This document shows, in pieces, positions 34,777 through 44,200 of a stretch of 53,752 nucleotides of DNA (position 1 is its first letter; each line of letters begins with the position of its first letter). The notes beneath the pieces are model-generated. The model worked only from the letters and a program-made list of their open reading frames with translations. It searched no databases and had not been told where the DNA came from. The translations under genes and the position numbers were made by a program. Location of the stretch: positions 1-53,752 of the forward strand of contig CAZIAK010000035.1 of assembly GCA_964537035.1 (NCBI GenBank), given 5' to 3'. Origin of the DNA: CAZIAK01 sp964537035 (GTDB lineage: Bacteria > Planctomycetota > B15-G4).

Positions 34777-36210
34777 TTGCTCACTGTGACAAATCGGCCT
34801 CCCGCCTCTGGTTTCACCCGCAAGCCGAGCCCATCCGCCGCCGTCGCGATCGTTGCCCTGTTCCTCCTGGGCTGCCAGCCCTCAGGCGAGCCCAGGGGAC
34901 AACACGCAGACCAGCCCCGCCCCCCCAACGTGCTCTTCATCCTCACCGATGCCCACCGGGCCAGCACCATGGGCTGCTACGGCGACGGCGATGCGATCAC
35001 GCCCAACCTCGACGCCCTGGCTGGTTCGGGGATGCGCCTGACCACCGCCATCTCGAACACGCCCGTGTGCCGGCCCTATCGCGCCTCGCTCATGACCGGC
35101 GCCCTCGGACACCACGCGGGTCTGGTGGGCAACTGGTCCGAGCACAACGCCAACGACACGGTCGCCGAGCAGTACACGCCGGGCACGCTGCCCAAGGGAC
35201 ATCAATGGACGCCCAACGGCCTGGCCACAATGGGCTCGGTCTTCCGCGACGCTGGCTACCGCTGCGGCTACGTGGGCAAGTGGCATCTCGGGCAGGTCGA
35301 CATCGACCCTGGCCCGCTGCGCATGGGCTTCGACGACTTCTGGGCCGTGTCCTCCGAGCCAGCTCACGAATACTGGGACTGGAGCTACTTCACCGGGTCG
35401 GGACCCAGCGTCGACCAGAAGGGCGTGTTCAAACCCACGGTCGACACCGACCTGGCCCAGCAGTTCATCGAGCAAGACGACGAGCGACCCTGGATGCTCA
35501 TGCTCTCCTGGGCCGGACCGCACAAGCCCTTCGAAGCGCCCGAGAGGTTTCAGCACTTCGACCACGTGCAGGCCTTGCCCAACGTGCGCAAGGGTCCCAA
35601 GCCAGACCTGGCCGGCTATCACGCCATGATCGAAGCACTCGACAGCGAAGCGGGACGACTTCTGGCGCACCTCGAGCAGCAAGGGTTGGCGGACAACACC
35701 ATCGTGGTCTACACGTCCGATCACGGATCGCTCCTGGGCAGCCACGGCATGGGCGGCAAGGAGTTGCCCTTCGACGGCTCGACCCGCGTGCCGTTCCTCG
35801 TGCGCTGGCCCGGACGCATCGCTGAGGGCCAGACCTTCGCGCCGCCCTTGGGCACGCCGGACATCCTGCCCACCTTGGCTGGCCTGGCCGGGCTGCCCGT
35901 GCCCGCGGTTCCCGACGGCATCGACCTCTCAGCGCAACTCTTGGGCGCGCCAGACGAGCGCACCGACCCCGCTGCCTACCTGGCCGGATACGCCAGCCCC
36001 GCGGCGAAGACCAAACCCACCTGGCGCGGCCTGCGCACCGAGCGCTACCTGTTCGCCTGCACCGAAGCGGGCCCGTGGATTCTCTACGACATGCTCGAGG
36101 ACCCTTACGAGTTGGTCAATCTCGTGAAGAGCGGGCATCCCCTGGTGGCCGAGTTTCACGAGCGCACGTTGGCCACCATGCAAGCCACCGGGGATGTCTG
36201 GCTGCATTAG
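34777..36210 (+). CDS. Lipoprotein sulfatase (FGly type, CxPxR)
   Basis: This 477-residue S1-family sulfatase has a lipobox (VALFLLGC). Motifs are PNVLFILTDAHRASTMGCYG, the canonical formylglycine site CRPYRASLMTG (C98), VGKWHLGQ, and YTSDHGSLLGSHGMGGK. The TDAHR/TDQHR-type start and SHGMGGK resemble broad-substrate arylsulfatase and heparan-type members. It is about 50 residues shorter than its neighbours. The TTG at 34777 gives LTVTNRPPASGFTRKPS before the hydrophobic core, and the GTG at 34786 is an alternative. It is convergent with the glycosyltransferase operon, and an imperfect palindrome fills the space between the stops. Confidence 0.88.
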   Translation: MLTVTNRPPASGFTRKPSPSAAVAIVALFLLGCQPSGEPRGQHADQPRPPNVLFILTDAHRASTMGCYGDGDAITPNLDALAGSGMRLTTAISNTPVCRPYRASLMTGALGHHAGLVGNWSEHNANDTVAEQYTPGTLPKGHQWTPNGLATMGSVFRDAGYRCGYVGKWHLGQVDIDPGPLRMGFDDFWAVSSEPAHEYWDWSYFTGSGPSVDQKGVFKPTVDTDLAQQFIEQDDERPWMLMLSWAGPHKPFEAPERFQHFDHVQALPNVRKGPKPDLAGYHAMIEALDSEAGRLLAHLEQQGLADNTIVVYTSDHGSLLGSHGMGGKELPFDGSTRVPFLVRWPGRIAEGQTFAPPLGTPDILPTLAGLAGLPVPAVPDGIDLSAQLLGAPDERTDPAAYLAGYASPAAKTKPTWRGLRTERYLFACTEAGPWILYDMLEDPYELVNLVKSGHPLVAEFHERTLATMQATGDVWLH

Positions 36211-36211
36211 C

Positions 36212-36292
36212 AGTCTGCGCCACAGTCGCCAGATGTTCCACCGACGAGGGCTGCCCGGCGCCTCGCTGAACAGGCGACCTGTAGCGCAGACT
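36212..36292. terminator. 81-base imperfect palindrome between convergent genes
   Basis: Arms AGTCTGCGC (36212-36220) and GCGCAGACT (36284-36292) pair perfectly. They continue inward with ACAG/CTGT, TCGCC plus TGTTC against GAACAGGCGA, and a CGAGG/CCTCG core, broken only by small bulges. It occupies practically the whole space between the two convergent stops, as a bidirectional terminator would. Confidence 0.6.
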
Positions 36293-36293
36293 C

Positions 36294-37988
36294 CTAACGC
36301 ACCCGGTGCACGATCACGCCGCCGGCCCGTGAGGCGCTGGGCAACGTCCATCGCTTGAGGCTCGCGGATTCGGTCTCGCTGCGCACCTCGGCTGGTGGCG
36401 GCGCGTCGTAGATCACGTAGTCCACGTCGTGACGTGCGACCAGACCGGGCTCGCGCGGGAAGCGATAGGTGTAGGCGCGACGCCCTGACAAGAAAGCCAG
36501 CTCGGGGGCTCGGCGACAGAGCAGCACGGCGTCTTCGGGTGTGTGCTCCCGAATCCACCGGGCGGTGCTCACGTTGTCGGCCCAGCGATTGCCGAGGCGG
36601 CCACCGTTCTGCTGCTCGGGATGCAACGAGTCAGGCAGCGTGCGCCAAGTCGCCAGGGCCAAGAGCAGGACACCCACGGCCACGGTGGCGCGCGAGCTCA
36701 GCACCTTCGACGCGCTGGTCTTGTGCGGGCTCAGGGCCCGACCCAGCTGGTCCAAGGCCACGAGCAAGTACAGGGGCACGAACGGCGTCAGGGGCAGCAC
36801 CAAGCGTTGAGCGTAGGTGAAGTAGGTCAGCACCAGCACGGTGTAGATCGCCGCGAACCAGTCGAGCACGGTGGCCCGGCGGCACACCGACACGATCCAA
36901 CCCGCGAGCAGCACCAACGCCACGGCCACCCGCACGGGCAGCGACCGTGAGCCCGTGCACATCCAGGCCAGCTCGCTGCCCAGCTCTGTGCCGTTGACCA
37001 CGATGCGCTGCACGTAGCCTTCGAAATCGACCCAGTCTGAGGCCGGGTCACCCGGGTCGACGTGAAACATGGCCGAGCCGTAGTCGTACAGCAACCACTG
37101 CTCAGAAGGGGACGGCGCCTGGGCCAGGGCCGCCTTCGAAGCGCTGATCCAGGGCAAGGCCATGACCACCACCAGCGCCGCAGGCAGCAACGCGCCGAGC
37201 CACCAACGCCAACGGTCCCGACGCATCAGGCCCGCCACGAAGAAGCCCGGCACCACAAGCACCGCCACGCTGCGAAACCACATGGCCGCGCCCAGACTGA
37301 CGGCCGCGCAGAGTGACCAGAACAGCCAGCCCCTGCGCCTCCCCTCAGAGGCCAACATGCAGCCGAAGCCCGCGAAGATCAGCAGCTGAAACGGGTACTC
37401 GGAGAGGATGCGATTGAAGTTCGCCACGAAGGCCGGGCTCATCCCGGACAACAGGGCGGCGGCCAAGGCGATCGGGGTGCCGAAGACCTTGCGGAAGACC
37501 AGGAACACGGCAGCCACTGCGGCCGCGGCGCAGGCCATGACGAAGACGTTGATCGTCGCCGGGTCGAACGCGCCGTCGCTCAGAAAGAACGACAAGATCC
37601 ACGAGAAGGCCGGGGGGCGCAGTGAATACGGCAGGCCTTGGTAGGCGTAGCCCCCGCCCTCGGCGAGGGAGCGGCCGGTCATGAGGTAGACCGCGCTGTC
37701 CCAGCTGGAGAGCCACTGATCGCCGAGCCAGAGGGTGAGGCAGAGCGCTGCGTAGGCGCTCAACAGCACCCAGGGCAGCCAGCGTTCAAGCGCCCCCCTC
37801 GCCACCTCGGGAGACACCGCAGGGTCGCGCTCCTCGGGCAACTCAGCGTCGGCCCGGCGGGGCCCGTCGGATGCCAGAGTCACGATCGCCCCGGGCAGCG
37901 GGGGGATGGCCGGTTCTCCCGCGCACCCCTCTGCACGCTCGCGCTCGTTCGCCGGTGTGTCCTCGCCCTCGTTCGCTGGTGTGTTCAC
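36294..37988 (-). CDS. GT-C type integral-membrane glycosyltransferase (ArnT/PMT-like, family 39 fold)
   Basis: This 564-residue polytopic inner-membrane protein would use a lipid-linked sugar donor to glycosylate a lipid, glycan or protein on the outer face. An acidic, Pro-rich soluble N-terminus (residues 1-70, with an imperfect repeat TPANEGED/TPANERER) precedes the first membrane span (WLPWVLLSAYAALCLTLWLG). SSWDSAVYLMTGRSLAEGGGY and SLRPPAFSW match the first periplasmic loop of GT-C enzymes, where the Asp is catalytic. About ten more spans and a short soluble tail (YVIYDAPPPAEVRSE) follow. The start is a GTG four bases after the preceding stop, so translation is coupled to the two sulfatase-like genes. 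The substrate is unknown. Confidence 0.8.
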   Translation of the reverse strand: MNTPANEGEDTPANERERAEGCAGEPAIPPLPGAIVTLASDGPRRADAELPEERDPAVSPEVARGALERWLPWVLLSAYAALCLTLWLGDQWLSSWDSAVYLMTGRSLAEGGGYAYQGLPYSLRPPAFSWILSFFLSDGAFDPATINVFVMACAAAAVAAVFLVFRKVFGTPIALAAALLSGMSPAFVANFNRILSEYPFQLLIFAGFGCMLASEGRRRGWLFWSLCAAVSLGAAMWFRSVAVLVVPGFFVAGLMRRDRWRWWLGALLPAALVVVMALPWISASKAALAQAPSPSEQWLLYDYGSAMFHVDPGDPASDWVDFEGYVQRIVVNGTELGSELAWMCTGSRSLPVRVAVALVLLAGWIVSVCRRATVLDWFAAIYTVLVLTYFTYAQRLVLPLTPFVPLYLLVALDQLGRALSPHKTSASKVLSSRATVAVGVLLLALATWRTLPDSLHPEQQNGGRLGNRWADNVSTARWIREHTPEDAVLLCRRAPELAFLSGRRAYTYRFPREPGLVARHDVDYVIYDAPPPAEVRSETESASLKRWTLPSASRAGGVIVHRVR

Positions 37989-37992
37989 GGGC

Positions 37993-39480
37993 TCAGCGAT
38001 CTCCGTCGGTGACGTCGAAGTAGCCCAGCTCTTGCAGCGCCTTCAGGTCCTCGGCGCTCTGGGGCGCGGCCTGCTCGGATGACCCGGGCTCTGCGGAGAG
38101 CCGCTGCAAGACGCCCAGCATGTGCTCGGCCAGCTCCCCTCGCTCGGCGGACAGGTCGACCGTTTCGCCCGGATCGTTGCGCAGGTCATACAGAGCGAAG
38201 CTGCCGTCAGCCCCATCGTGCATGAGCTTGAAACGATCATCTCGGATCATGCTGCGCAGACCCGCGGGTTCGTTGTTGTGGTCGGCGCCCGCGAAGACCC
38301 AGCGGTGCTGGCCCGGTTCAGCCCAGAGCGGAGCCAGGTCGAGGCCATCGCAATCCTCGGGGACCGGCTGCCCGAAGGCACGGGCCACCGTGGGCAGCAC
38401 GTCGGTGAGCATGACCAGATCGTCGACGGTGCGCCCCGCCGGGATCGACGGCCCGGACAGCAGCAAGGGGATGTTCAGGCTCTCCCGATGCATGGTCCGC
38501 CCGTGCAGGACATCGCCGTGCTCCAGAAACTCCTCGCCATGATCCGAGGTCACGATGACCAGGGTGTGGTCCAGCAAGCCCCGGGACTGCAGCTCGCCAA
38601 AGAAGCTGGCCAGCAGGTCGTCGAGCTCGCGAATCTCAGCGTCATAGAGCTGCGAGACGTGGCGCATGTCCTGCTCATCAAAGGTACGCTCGCCCCGACG
38701 AAAGGCCTGCAGCTGATCGGCGCTGCCGTCGGCGTCACCGTCGTAGGCGTCCACGAGCAGGTCGCGGTAGGACGGGGCCGGGGTGTAATCGCTGTGCACG
38801 TGATAGGTGTGCAGGAACAAGAAAAAGGGCTGTTCGGCGGCACCGTCAAGCCAGGACAGCGCATGGTCGAACACGGCGGGACCGGCCTTCGGTTTCTCCT
38901 TCAGCAGATCGACGTGATCGAAGGCCAGGCTCAGCCCGTGCCGTTCACCGAGAAAGCGCGAGTTGATGATCGCCGCGGTGGTCAGCCCCTGGGCAGACAG
39001 CAGGCCGTGCAAAGTGGGTAGTTCTTGCGAGAGACGCTTGTCCCCCGAGGTCACCCCGTGGCGTTGGGGCAGCAGACCGGTGAGCAACGAGGTGTGTGAA
39101 GGCAGCGTCCAGGGCGACTGGGCCACCACGTTCTCGAAGCGCACACCACGCCCGGCCAGCTCATCGAGAAACGGCGACGTGGGACGGTCGTAGCCGTAGC
39201 AACCCAGGTGATCTGCTCGCAGGGTGTCGATGGAGAGCAGCAGCACGTTGCGCGGCCGCGGGGGACCGCCGTCGCCGCAAGCCACTGTCAACAGCAACAG
39301 CCATGCCCACAGACTCGGCAGCCTGTATCCACTGCGCCGACCGCACAGCCCCATCAGCTTGCGAGTGACATGCCGCCTGGACACCCCCGCCAGTCGGCGA
39401 GAAGCTTGCCGCCTGCACGACCCCGCTAGCCGGCAAACGAGACGCCACCCGCTGGCCACGATCGGTCGTAGACTCATCAT
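37993..39480 (-). CDS. Sulfatase-like lipoprotein with Thr-Leu-Pro-Ser-His active site
   Basis: This 495-residue alkaline-phosphatase-superfamily hydrolase or transferase is predicted to be a lipoprotein (LLLLTVAC). Metal motifs are intact: RNVLLLSIDTLRADHLGCYGY and VTSDHGEEFLEHGD. The nucleophile segment reads WTLPSHTSLLTG, with T125 where true sulfatases have Cys or Ser and H129 where they have Arg. Formylglycine cannot form, so the protein probably transfers or hydrolyses a phosphoryl group or another group through Thr. The start ATG at 39480 overlaps the previous stop (ATGA) and has AGAGGA in front. Its signal sequence has an unusually long Arg-rich n-region built of 12-residue repeats. 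It is the second gene of a three-gene coupled operon. Confidence 0.83.
   Translation of the reverse strand: MMSLRPIVASGWRLVCRLAGSCRRQASRRLAGVSRRHVTRKLMGLCGRRSGYRLPSLWAWLLLLTVACGDGGPPRPRNVLLLSIDTLRADHLGCYGYDRPTSPFLDELAGRGVRFENVVAQSPWTLPSHTSLLTGLLPQRHGVTSGDKRLSQELPTLHGLLSAQGLTTAAIINSRFLGERHGLSLAFDHVDLLKEKPKAGPAVFDHALSWLDGAAEQPFFLFLHTYHVHSDYTPAPSYRDLLVDAYDGDADGSADQLQAFRRGERTFDEQDMRHVSQLYDAEIRELDDLLASFFGELQSRGLLDHTLVIVTSDHGEEFLEHGDVLHGRTMHRESLNIPLLLSGPSIPAGRTVDDLVMLTDVLPTVARAFGQPVPEDCDGLDLAPLWAEPGQHRWVFAGADHNNEPAGLRSMIRDDRFKLMHDGADGSFALYDLRNDPGETVDLSAERGELAEHMLGVLQRLSAEPGSSEQAAPQSAEDLKALQELGYFDVTDGDR
39328..39435 (-). repeat. 36-bp tandem repeat coding a 12-residue Arg-rich unit
   Basis: Three adjacent units encode CRLAGSCRRQAS, RRLAGVSRRHVT and RKLMGLCGRRSG, followed by a partial fourth, YRLPSLWAW, that merges into the signal-peptide core. 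The repeat lengthens the positively charged n-region of the lipoprotein signal to about 50 residues. Confidence 0.8.
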
Positions 39481-40886
39481 CGATCCTCTGACTCCGTGCC
39501 CACGTAGCCGAGTGCTCGCATACCCGCGTCCACCTCTGCTGACAGCGGCGTGGAGCCGACGTCGTCGATGCGCCACGTGCGTCGTGCCCAATCTGCGAGC
39601 AGACCCGAGAGTCGCCGGGCGACGTCAGGTTCTTGCTCTACCAGGTTCACTTGCTCCCCCGGATCTGCTTCAAGATCGTAGAGTTCGCGGCGCTGTTCGC
39701 CGGGAGCTTCGAAGTATTTCCACTGTCCCTGCCGGACGCCCAGGCCCCGGCCCCACTCGTCGTACTTCTCCCGCCCTTCAGGCCAGTACGGGCGGCTGAA
39801 GAAGAGCGGCTGCACTCGGGGGACGACCTCCTCGTCGAGCAGAACCGGCAGCAAGCTGGCGCCCTGAAGTTCGACGCCCTCGAAGCGCAGCTCGGCGGCC
39901 TCCGCCACCGTGGCTGCGATGTCCACCAGATGCACCGGCTCGGCAATCCGTCGGCCCGCGGCGATCTTTCCCGGCCACGAGAAGACCAGGGGCACGCGCA
40001 GCTCCTCTTCGTAGACGGTCTGATCGTGGGCGCGGATGCCGTGGTCCCAGAGCCCTTCGCCGTGATCTGAGGTCACCAGCACCAGGGCGTTGTCCCGCTC
40101 GCCGAACGCTGCCAGCAGCTTGCCCAGCTGATGATCGGACGCGGCCACCTCGCCATCGTAGCGGCCGATCTCGATCTCCTGGTCGCTGCCCACCTCGGGC
40201 ACGAACTGCTCGGCGAAGCGCTGGGGCGGCTCACAGGGGGCGTGGGGGTCGAACAGATGCACCCAGACCATGAGCGGCTCGTCGCTCTCACCTTGCTCAT
40301 CGAGCCAGGCCAGCGCCGCCTTTGTGGTAGCCGCCGGTGGACGATCGAAACCCTCGTTCGCGCTCAACGTCTGGCCGTTCCAACGGCGCATGGGGAACGA
40401 CCCTTGATTGCGCCCGAAGCGATCGTCGAAGTGCTGAAAGCCCTGGCCGAAACCAAACAACGCAGACACGGGGAACGAGCTCACGAAGCCCGCGGTGCGG
40501 TAGCCCTCCCGGGACGCCAGCTCGGCCAGGGTCAACTCATCGTCGGCGAGCACCAGGCCGTTGCGCACCAGGCCGTGGGTGCCGGGATGACGCCCGGTGA
40601 ACAGGGTCGCGTGGGCGGGACATGTGGTCCCCGTGGGGCTGTAGGCCTGCTCGAAGGTGGTGCCCCGTGCAGCGAGCCTGTCGAGTTGGGGAGTGGTCTC
40701 CAGCTCGTAGCCGTAGAGCGAGCAGTGGTCGCTGCGCAGGGTGTCGATGACCACGATGAGCACATCCGGGCGAGCGGAAGGACTGTCACTGCAGGCAGGC
40801 AGAGCGATGGTCAGGAGCAGGGCTGCAGCCCAGCACCAGACCCTCAGCGGCTGCTTCGTTCGTTCACCAAGGGCTGCTGGGGCCAC
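39477..40886 (-). CDS. Sulfatase-like lipoprotein with Thr-Cys-Pro-Ala-His active site
   Basis: This 469-residue member of the alkaline-phosphatase superfamily is the first gene of the three-gene operon. The lipobox is TIALPAC. The metal motifs PDVLIVVIDTLRSDHCSLYGY and VTSDHGEGLWDHG are intact. The nucleophile segment reads TTCPAHATLFTG. Aligned on the Pro, T88 takes the place of the formylglycine Cys and H92 that of the Arg, so C89 is one position too late for a normal sulfatase. Like its neighbour it is probably not a classical sulfatase. I chose the GTG at 40886 (GGAG ten bases upstream) because a TATTCT box at 40948-40953 lies between it and the longer frame start at 41009. The C-terminus overlaps the next gene by four bases. 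Confidence 0.82.
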   Translation of the reverse strand: MAPAALGERTKQPLRVWCWAAALLLTIALPACSDSPSARPDVLIVVIDTLRSDHCSLYGYELETTPQLDRLAARGTTFEQAYSPTGTTCPAHATLFTGRHPGTHGLVRNGLVLADDELTLAELASREGYRTAGFVSSFPVSALFGFGQGFQHFDDRFGRNQGSFPMRRWNGQTLSANEGFDRPPAATTKAALAWLDEQGESDEPLMVWVHLFDPHAPCEPPQRFAEQFVPEVGSDQEIEIGRYDGEVAASDHQLGKLLAAFGERDNALVLVTSDHGEGLWDHGIRAHDQTVYEEELRVPLVFSWPGKIAAGRRIAEPVHLVDIAATVAEAAELRFEGVELQGASLLPVLLDEEVVPRVQPLFFSRPYWPEGREKYDEWGRGLGVRQGQWKYFEAPGEQRRELYDLEADPGEQVNLVEQEPDVARRLSGLLADWARRTWRIDDVGSTPLSAEVDAGMRALGYVGTESEDR

Positions 40887-41254
40887 GTGCTCTCGACTCC
40901 GCGTCTGGCGGGGATGCCTGGCGCACTCGCGGCGCGGCAATGCGGGCAGAATAGCCCTGCCCCATGACTGCGGCCAGCACGGACCGCTCAGCTCACGAAT
41001 CGATGGCACTCGGCGATGCCGGCACAGCGTTCTCCGGGGACCCCGTCCTGCTCGGCAAGCCCGGGCCAGAGGCGCACGGCGTGAAGCTCGATGCGCTGCG
41101 AGGCCGCGGCGCGGCGGCTTCTGGCGCCAACCCGCCTGGGCACGACCGGCCGACCATCAGGCCCAAGTTGCCCGTGACCGCCCCCCACCGAAAGTCTGCC
41201 TCCACTTCGCCGCCTGTCCCCCTGCGGCTTCAGCCAATCCACCGTCCTGTTGGC
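40887..41254. promoter_or_regulatory. Intergenic region with candidate promoter of the TxPxH operon
   Basis: 368 bases lie between the YfhO-GT2 stop and the operon start. No gene with recognisable features is present on either strand. TATTCT (40948-40953, minus) is a plausible -10, 61 bases before the GTG. No clear -35 or terminator hairpin is visible. Confidence 0.35.
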
Positions 41255-44200
41255 CTACTCTCCGGTCGCGTCTGGCACCGGTCCGCTCGGCTCACTGTCT
41301 GGATCCCCTTGCCCACCGGCGCCCCCGTCCTCGCCCCCCTGCCGCGCCGACCACTCACCGTCCTGCAGACCCTCGTCGGCCTGGCTGCCCTCGCTCACCG
41401 CGGCATCCGTCCCCGGCAGCGGCGGCTGGCTCCAGGCGGCGTAGCCCTCAGGGCTCACCGACACGTTGTCGTCGTCGGCGGGGAGCTCGCCCCACTTGCC
41501 TCTGAAGTACTCGGCATTGGGCACCAGCCATTTGTTCTCGCTGTCGGCGTGGTCATGCAAGACCCACACGTCGCCGGTCATGCCCACCTTCAGGCCCTGG
41601 CGCTTGACCTGCCACATCCAGTCGGTGTCTTCCCACTGGCTGCCCAGGTAGTTCTCGTCGAAGCGGATGTCGTGCACCCGCGCCCGCGAGTAGACGAAGC
41701 AGGTCCCGGGGATGGTGATCTCCCACAGCTCGCCGGGCAGCAGGTCCGGGCGCCGGGTCTGGGGCGAGCCGTCGGCGAAGGTCAGGTGGGCGCAGATGGC
41801 GCCGTAGCCCTTGCGCGCACCGAGCGCCGCCACCAGTCGGCTCATCCAGCCCGGGGGCAGGAGCACGTCGTCATCCAGGAAGATGACCAGGTCTTGGGTG
41901 GCCAGGTTCAGGCCGGCGTTGCGGTTCTTGGCCACGCACTGCTTGGCTCGGGAGACGATCAACTCGTAGGGCATGTCCGCGGTCTGACGAATCGACCACA
42001 GGGCCCGGCGCAGCTTGGCCGTGTCGTCGTAGGCCGGGATGATCACCGACACACCATGGCCCTCGAACGCACCCAGATCGGGCGCCGCCTGAGCCACGGC
42101 GGGCGGGCTCAGCTGCGGCGGCTCGGGGCGCTCATCCACAACCTCTGGCGGGACGAAGGGCACAGGTGCGGGCGCCCGGCGCGCGGCCATGCGAAAGCGC
42201 ACCACGGTCACTGCCAGCCAGAGGCAGAGCAGGAGCGCCGCGCCGCACAGACCCTGAGCCCAAAGCAATCCCACGGGCTCGTAGGTGAAGGCCACCTCGT
42301 GAGGACCGGCGCTGACCACCACGCCCAGCAGCGCATGATCGACCACGTGCACCGCGCCGGGCTCGCCGTCGACGGTCACCGACCAGCCCGGATCCCAGGC
42401 CTCGGTGAGCACCAGCACTCCGGCGTGGTCGGCGTTCACGGTGACCTTCAGGGCGTTGTCGACTCCGCTGACCGACGCAGCCACGTGCGCCGCACCGGCC
42501 GTCTCGGGCACGGCGATCTCCGGAGCCCGCTCCAGCAACGCGAGCCGATGCCCGTCGAAACTCGTGTCGGCCAAACGCGCCAAGCGCACCCCGTCGTCGG
42601 CGATGACTTCAGCCGCCGCACACAGGAAGGCTCGGGGGCCCGCGCCGGGCCTGTCCAACACAGCGAGACCTTCGACCTCGCTGGCATGAATCTGCTCCAG
42701 GCCTGCGCGCTCGGCCAAGGTGGGGTCCGCATGCACGATGGCGTCCACGCAGAGCAGATCGAGCAGCGGGTGGGTCAAGCTCTCGAGCTTCTGCAACGGC
42801 TCGACCACCCGGGGGTCGCGCATGTCCAGCAACGGGCCTTCGATGCACGACAGCAACTGAGCCGTGCGCGTGGGCACCATGGGCGCCACGCCGTGCAGCG
42901 AACGCACGCCATGGAGCGCCGCGGCCGTGGGCGGCAGGAGATTGATGCGGCCACCGAACACGGCCACCCGGCCGGAGCGCTGACCCAGCAACTCCAGCAC
43001 CGGCGTCGAGGGGAACGACTCGATCTGCTGGGGGAAGGGGTTGAAGGCCACGGACAGCGAGACCAGGTCGATGGTCAGGACCAACGCCGGCAACCAACGC
43101 ACCAGCTGCCCCGCGCGAGAGAGGTCGGCCCGACCCACGGCCAGGGCGGGGTCTTCGGGGGGAGGCGGCGGATCCACGGGCGTGATCAACCCGGCCAAGC
43201 GCTCCACCTGCCCGACAGCGTAGGGCAGCGGCGCGCCTGCGACAGCGGCAGAAGCGCCGGCGCCATCACCTCCGCCTCCGGCACCCGCGCCACCGTCGGC
43301 GATGGCGGCGCCCTCCCAACCCGGGGTCCAGCGGCCGTAGTGCCAGACCAGCCAGAGCGTCAGCAGCGAGGCGACCAGCAACAACGCCTGACGCCCTGCC
43401 TGAGCCGTGAGCAGGGCCGCGAACGACCCCGCCTGAGCGTCATCGAGAGTCAGCGCAGCCAGCGGCGCCAGGACCACGGCCAGCACCAAGGCTGCACCCC
43501 AACGCCAGGGCACGGCCACCCGTCCCGCCGCCAAGGCCTGCAAGGTCAACGCGCCGGCCAGGGGCAAGCTGACCCCGACGATGACCAGCGCCCGCTTCAC
43601 GTTGCCCGCCGCCAAGGACTGCAGCGCGGGCACCGCCGCCACCACGTAAGGGGCCGCGATGGCACCGACAATCGTGACCAGCGCCGCGAGCAGCAGCGCC
43701 CGCGCCCGACCCGTCACACCGCGCCGCCACATGAGCGACGCCAGCAGCAGCAACAACGCCCCGGGATAGAGCGCGTTCTCCACCACCGAGTTCTGGATCT
43801 CGTGGCTCCACCACAGCCGCTGAGGCAGCCAGCTCTCCATGGTGGGCGCCGGGCGACTGGGCACGGAGAAATCAGGGGGATGTCCGAAAGCCTCGGGCAG
43901 CACCGCTCCGATCAACGACGCGGGGGGCATGCCGCGAGAGGCCACCGACGCCTGCACGTCCGGGTCGGCGCGCAGCGACTGGGCAAACGCACCCTTGTTG
44001 AGCACCAGCTGGGGCGCGGCCAAGGCCACTCCCACCAAGCCGATGGACAACACACCGGCGAAGACCTTGGGGCTGCGCAGTTTGGGGTCGAGCAGCGCCA
44101 CGGCCACGGTCAGCCCGGTGAGGATCACTCCCACCTGGGGGAAGCCCGAGAGCAGCATGAGCCCGGTGATCACACCGCCTTCGAGCACACCCCGGCGACG

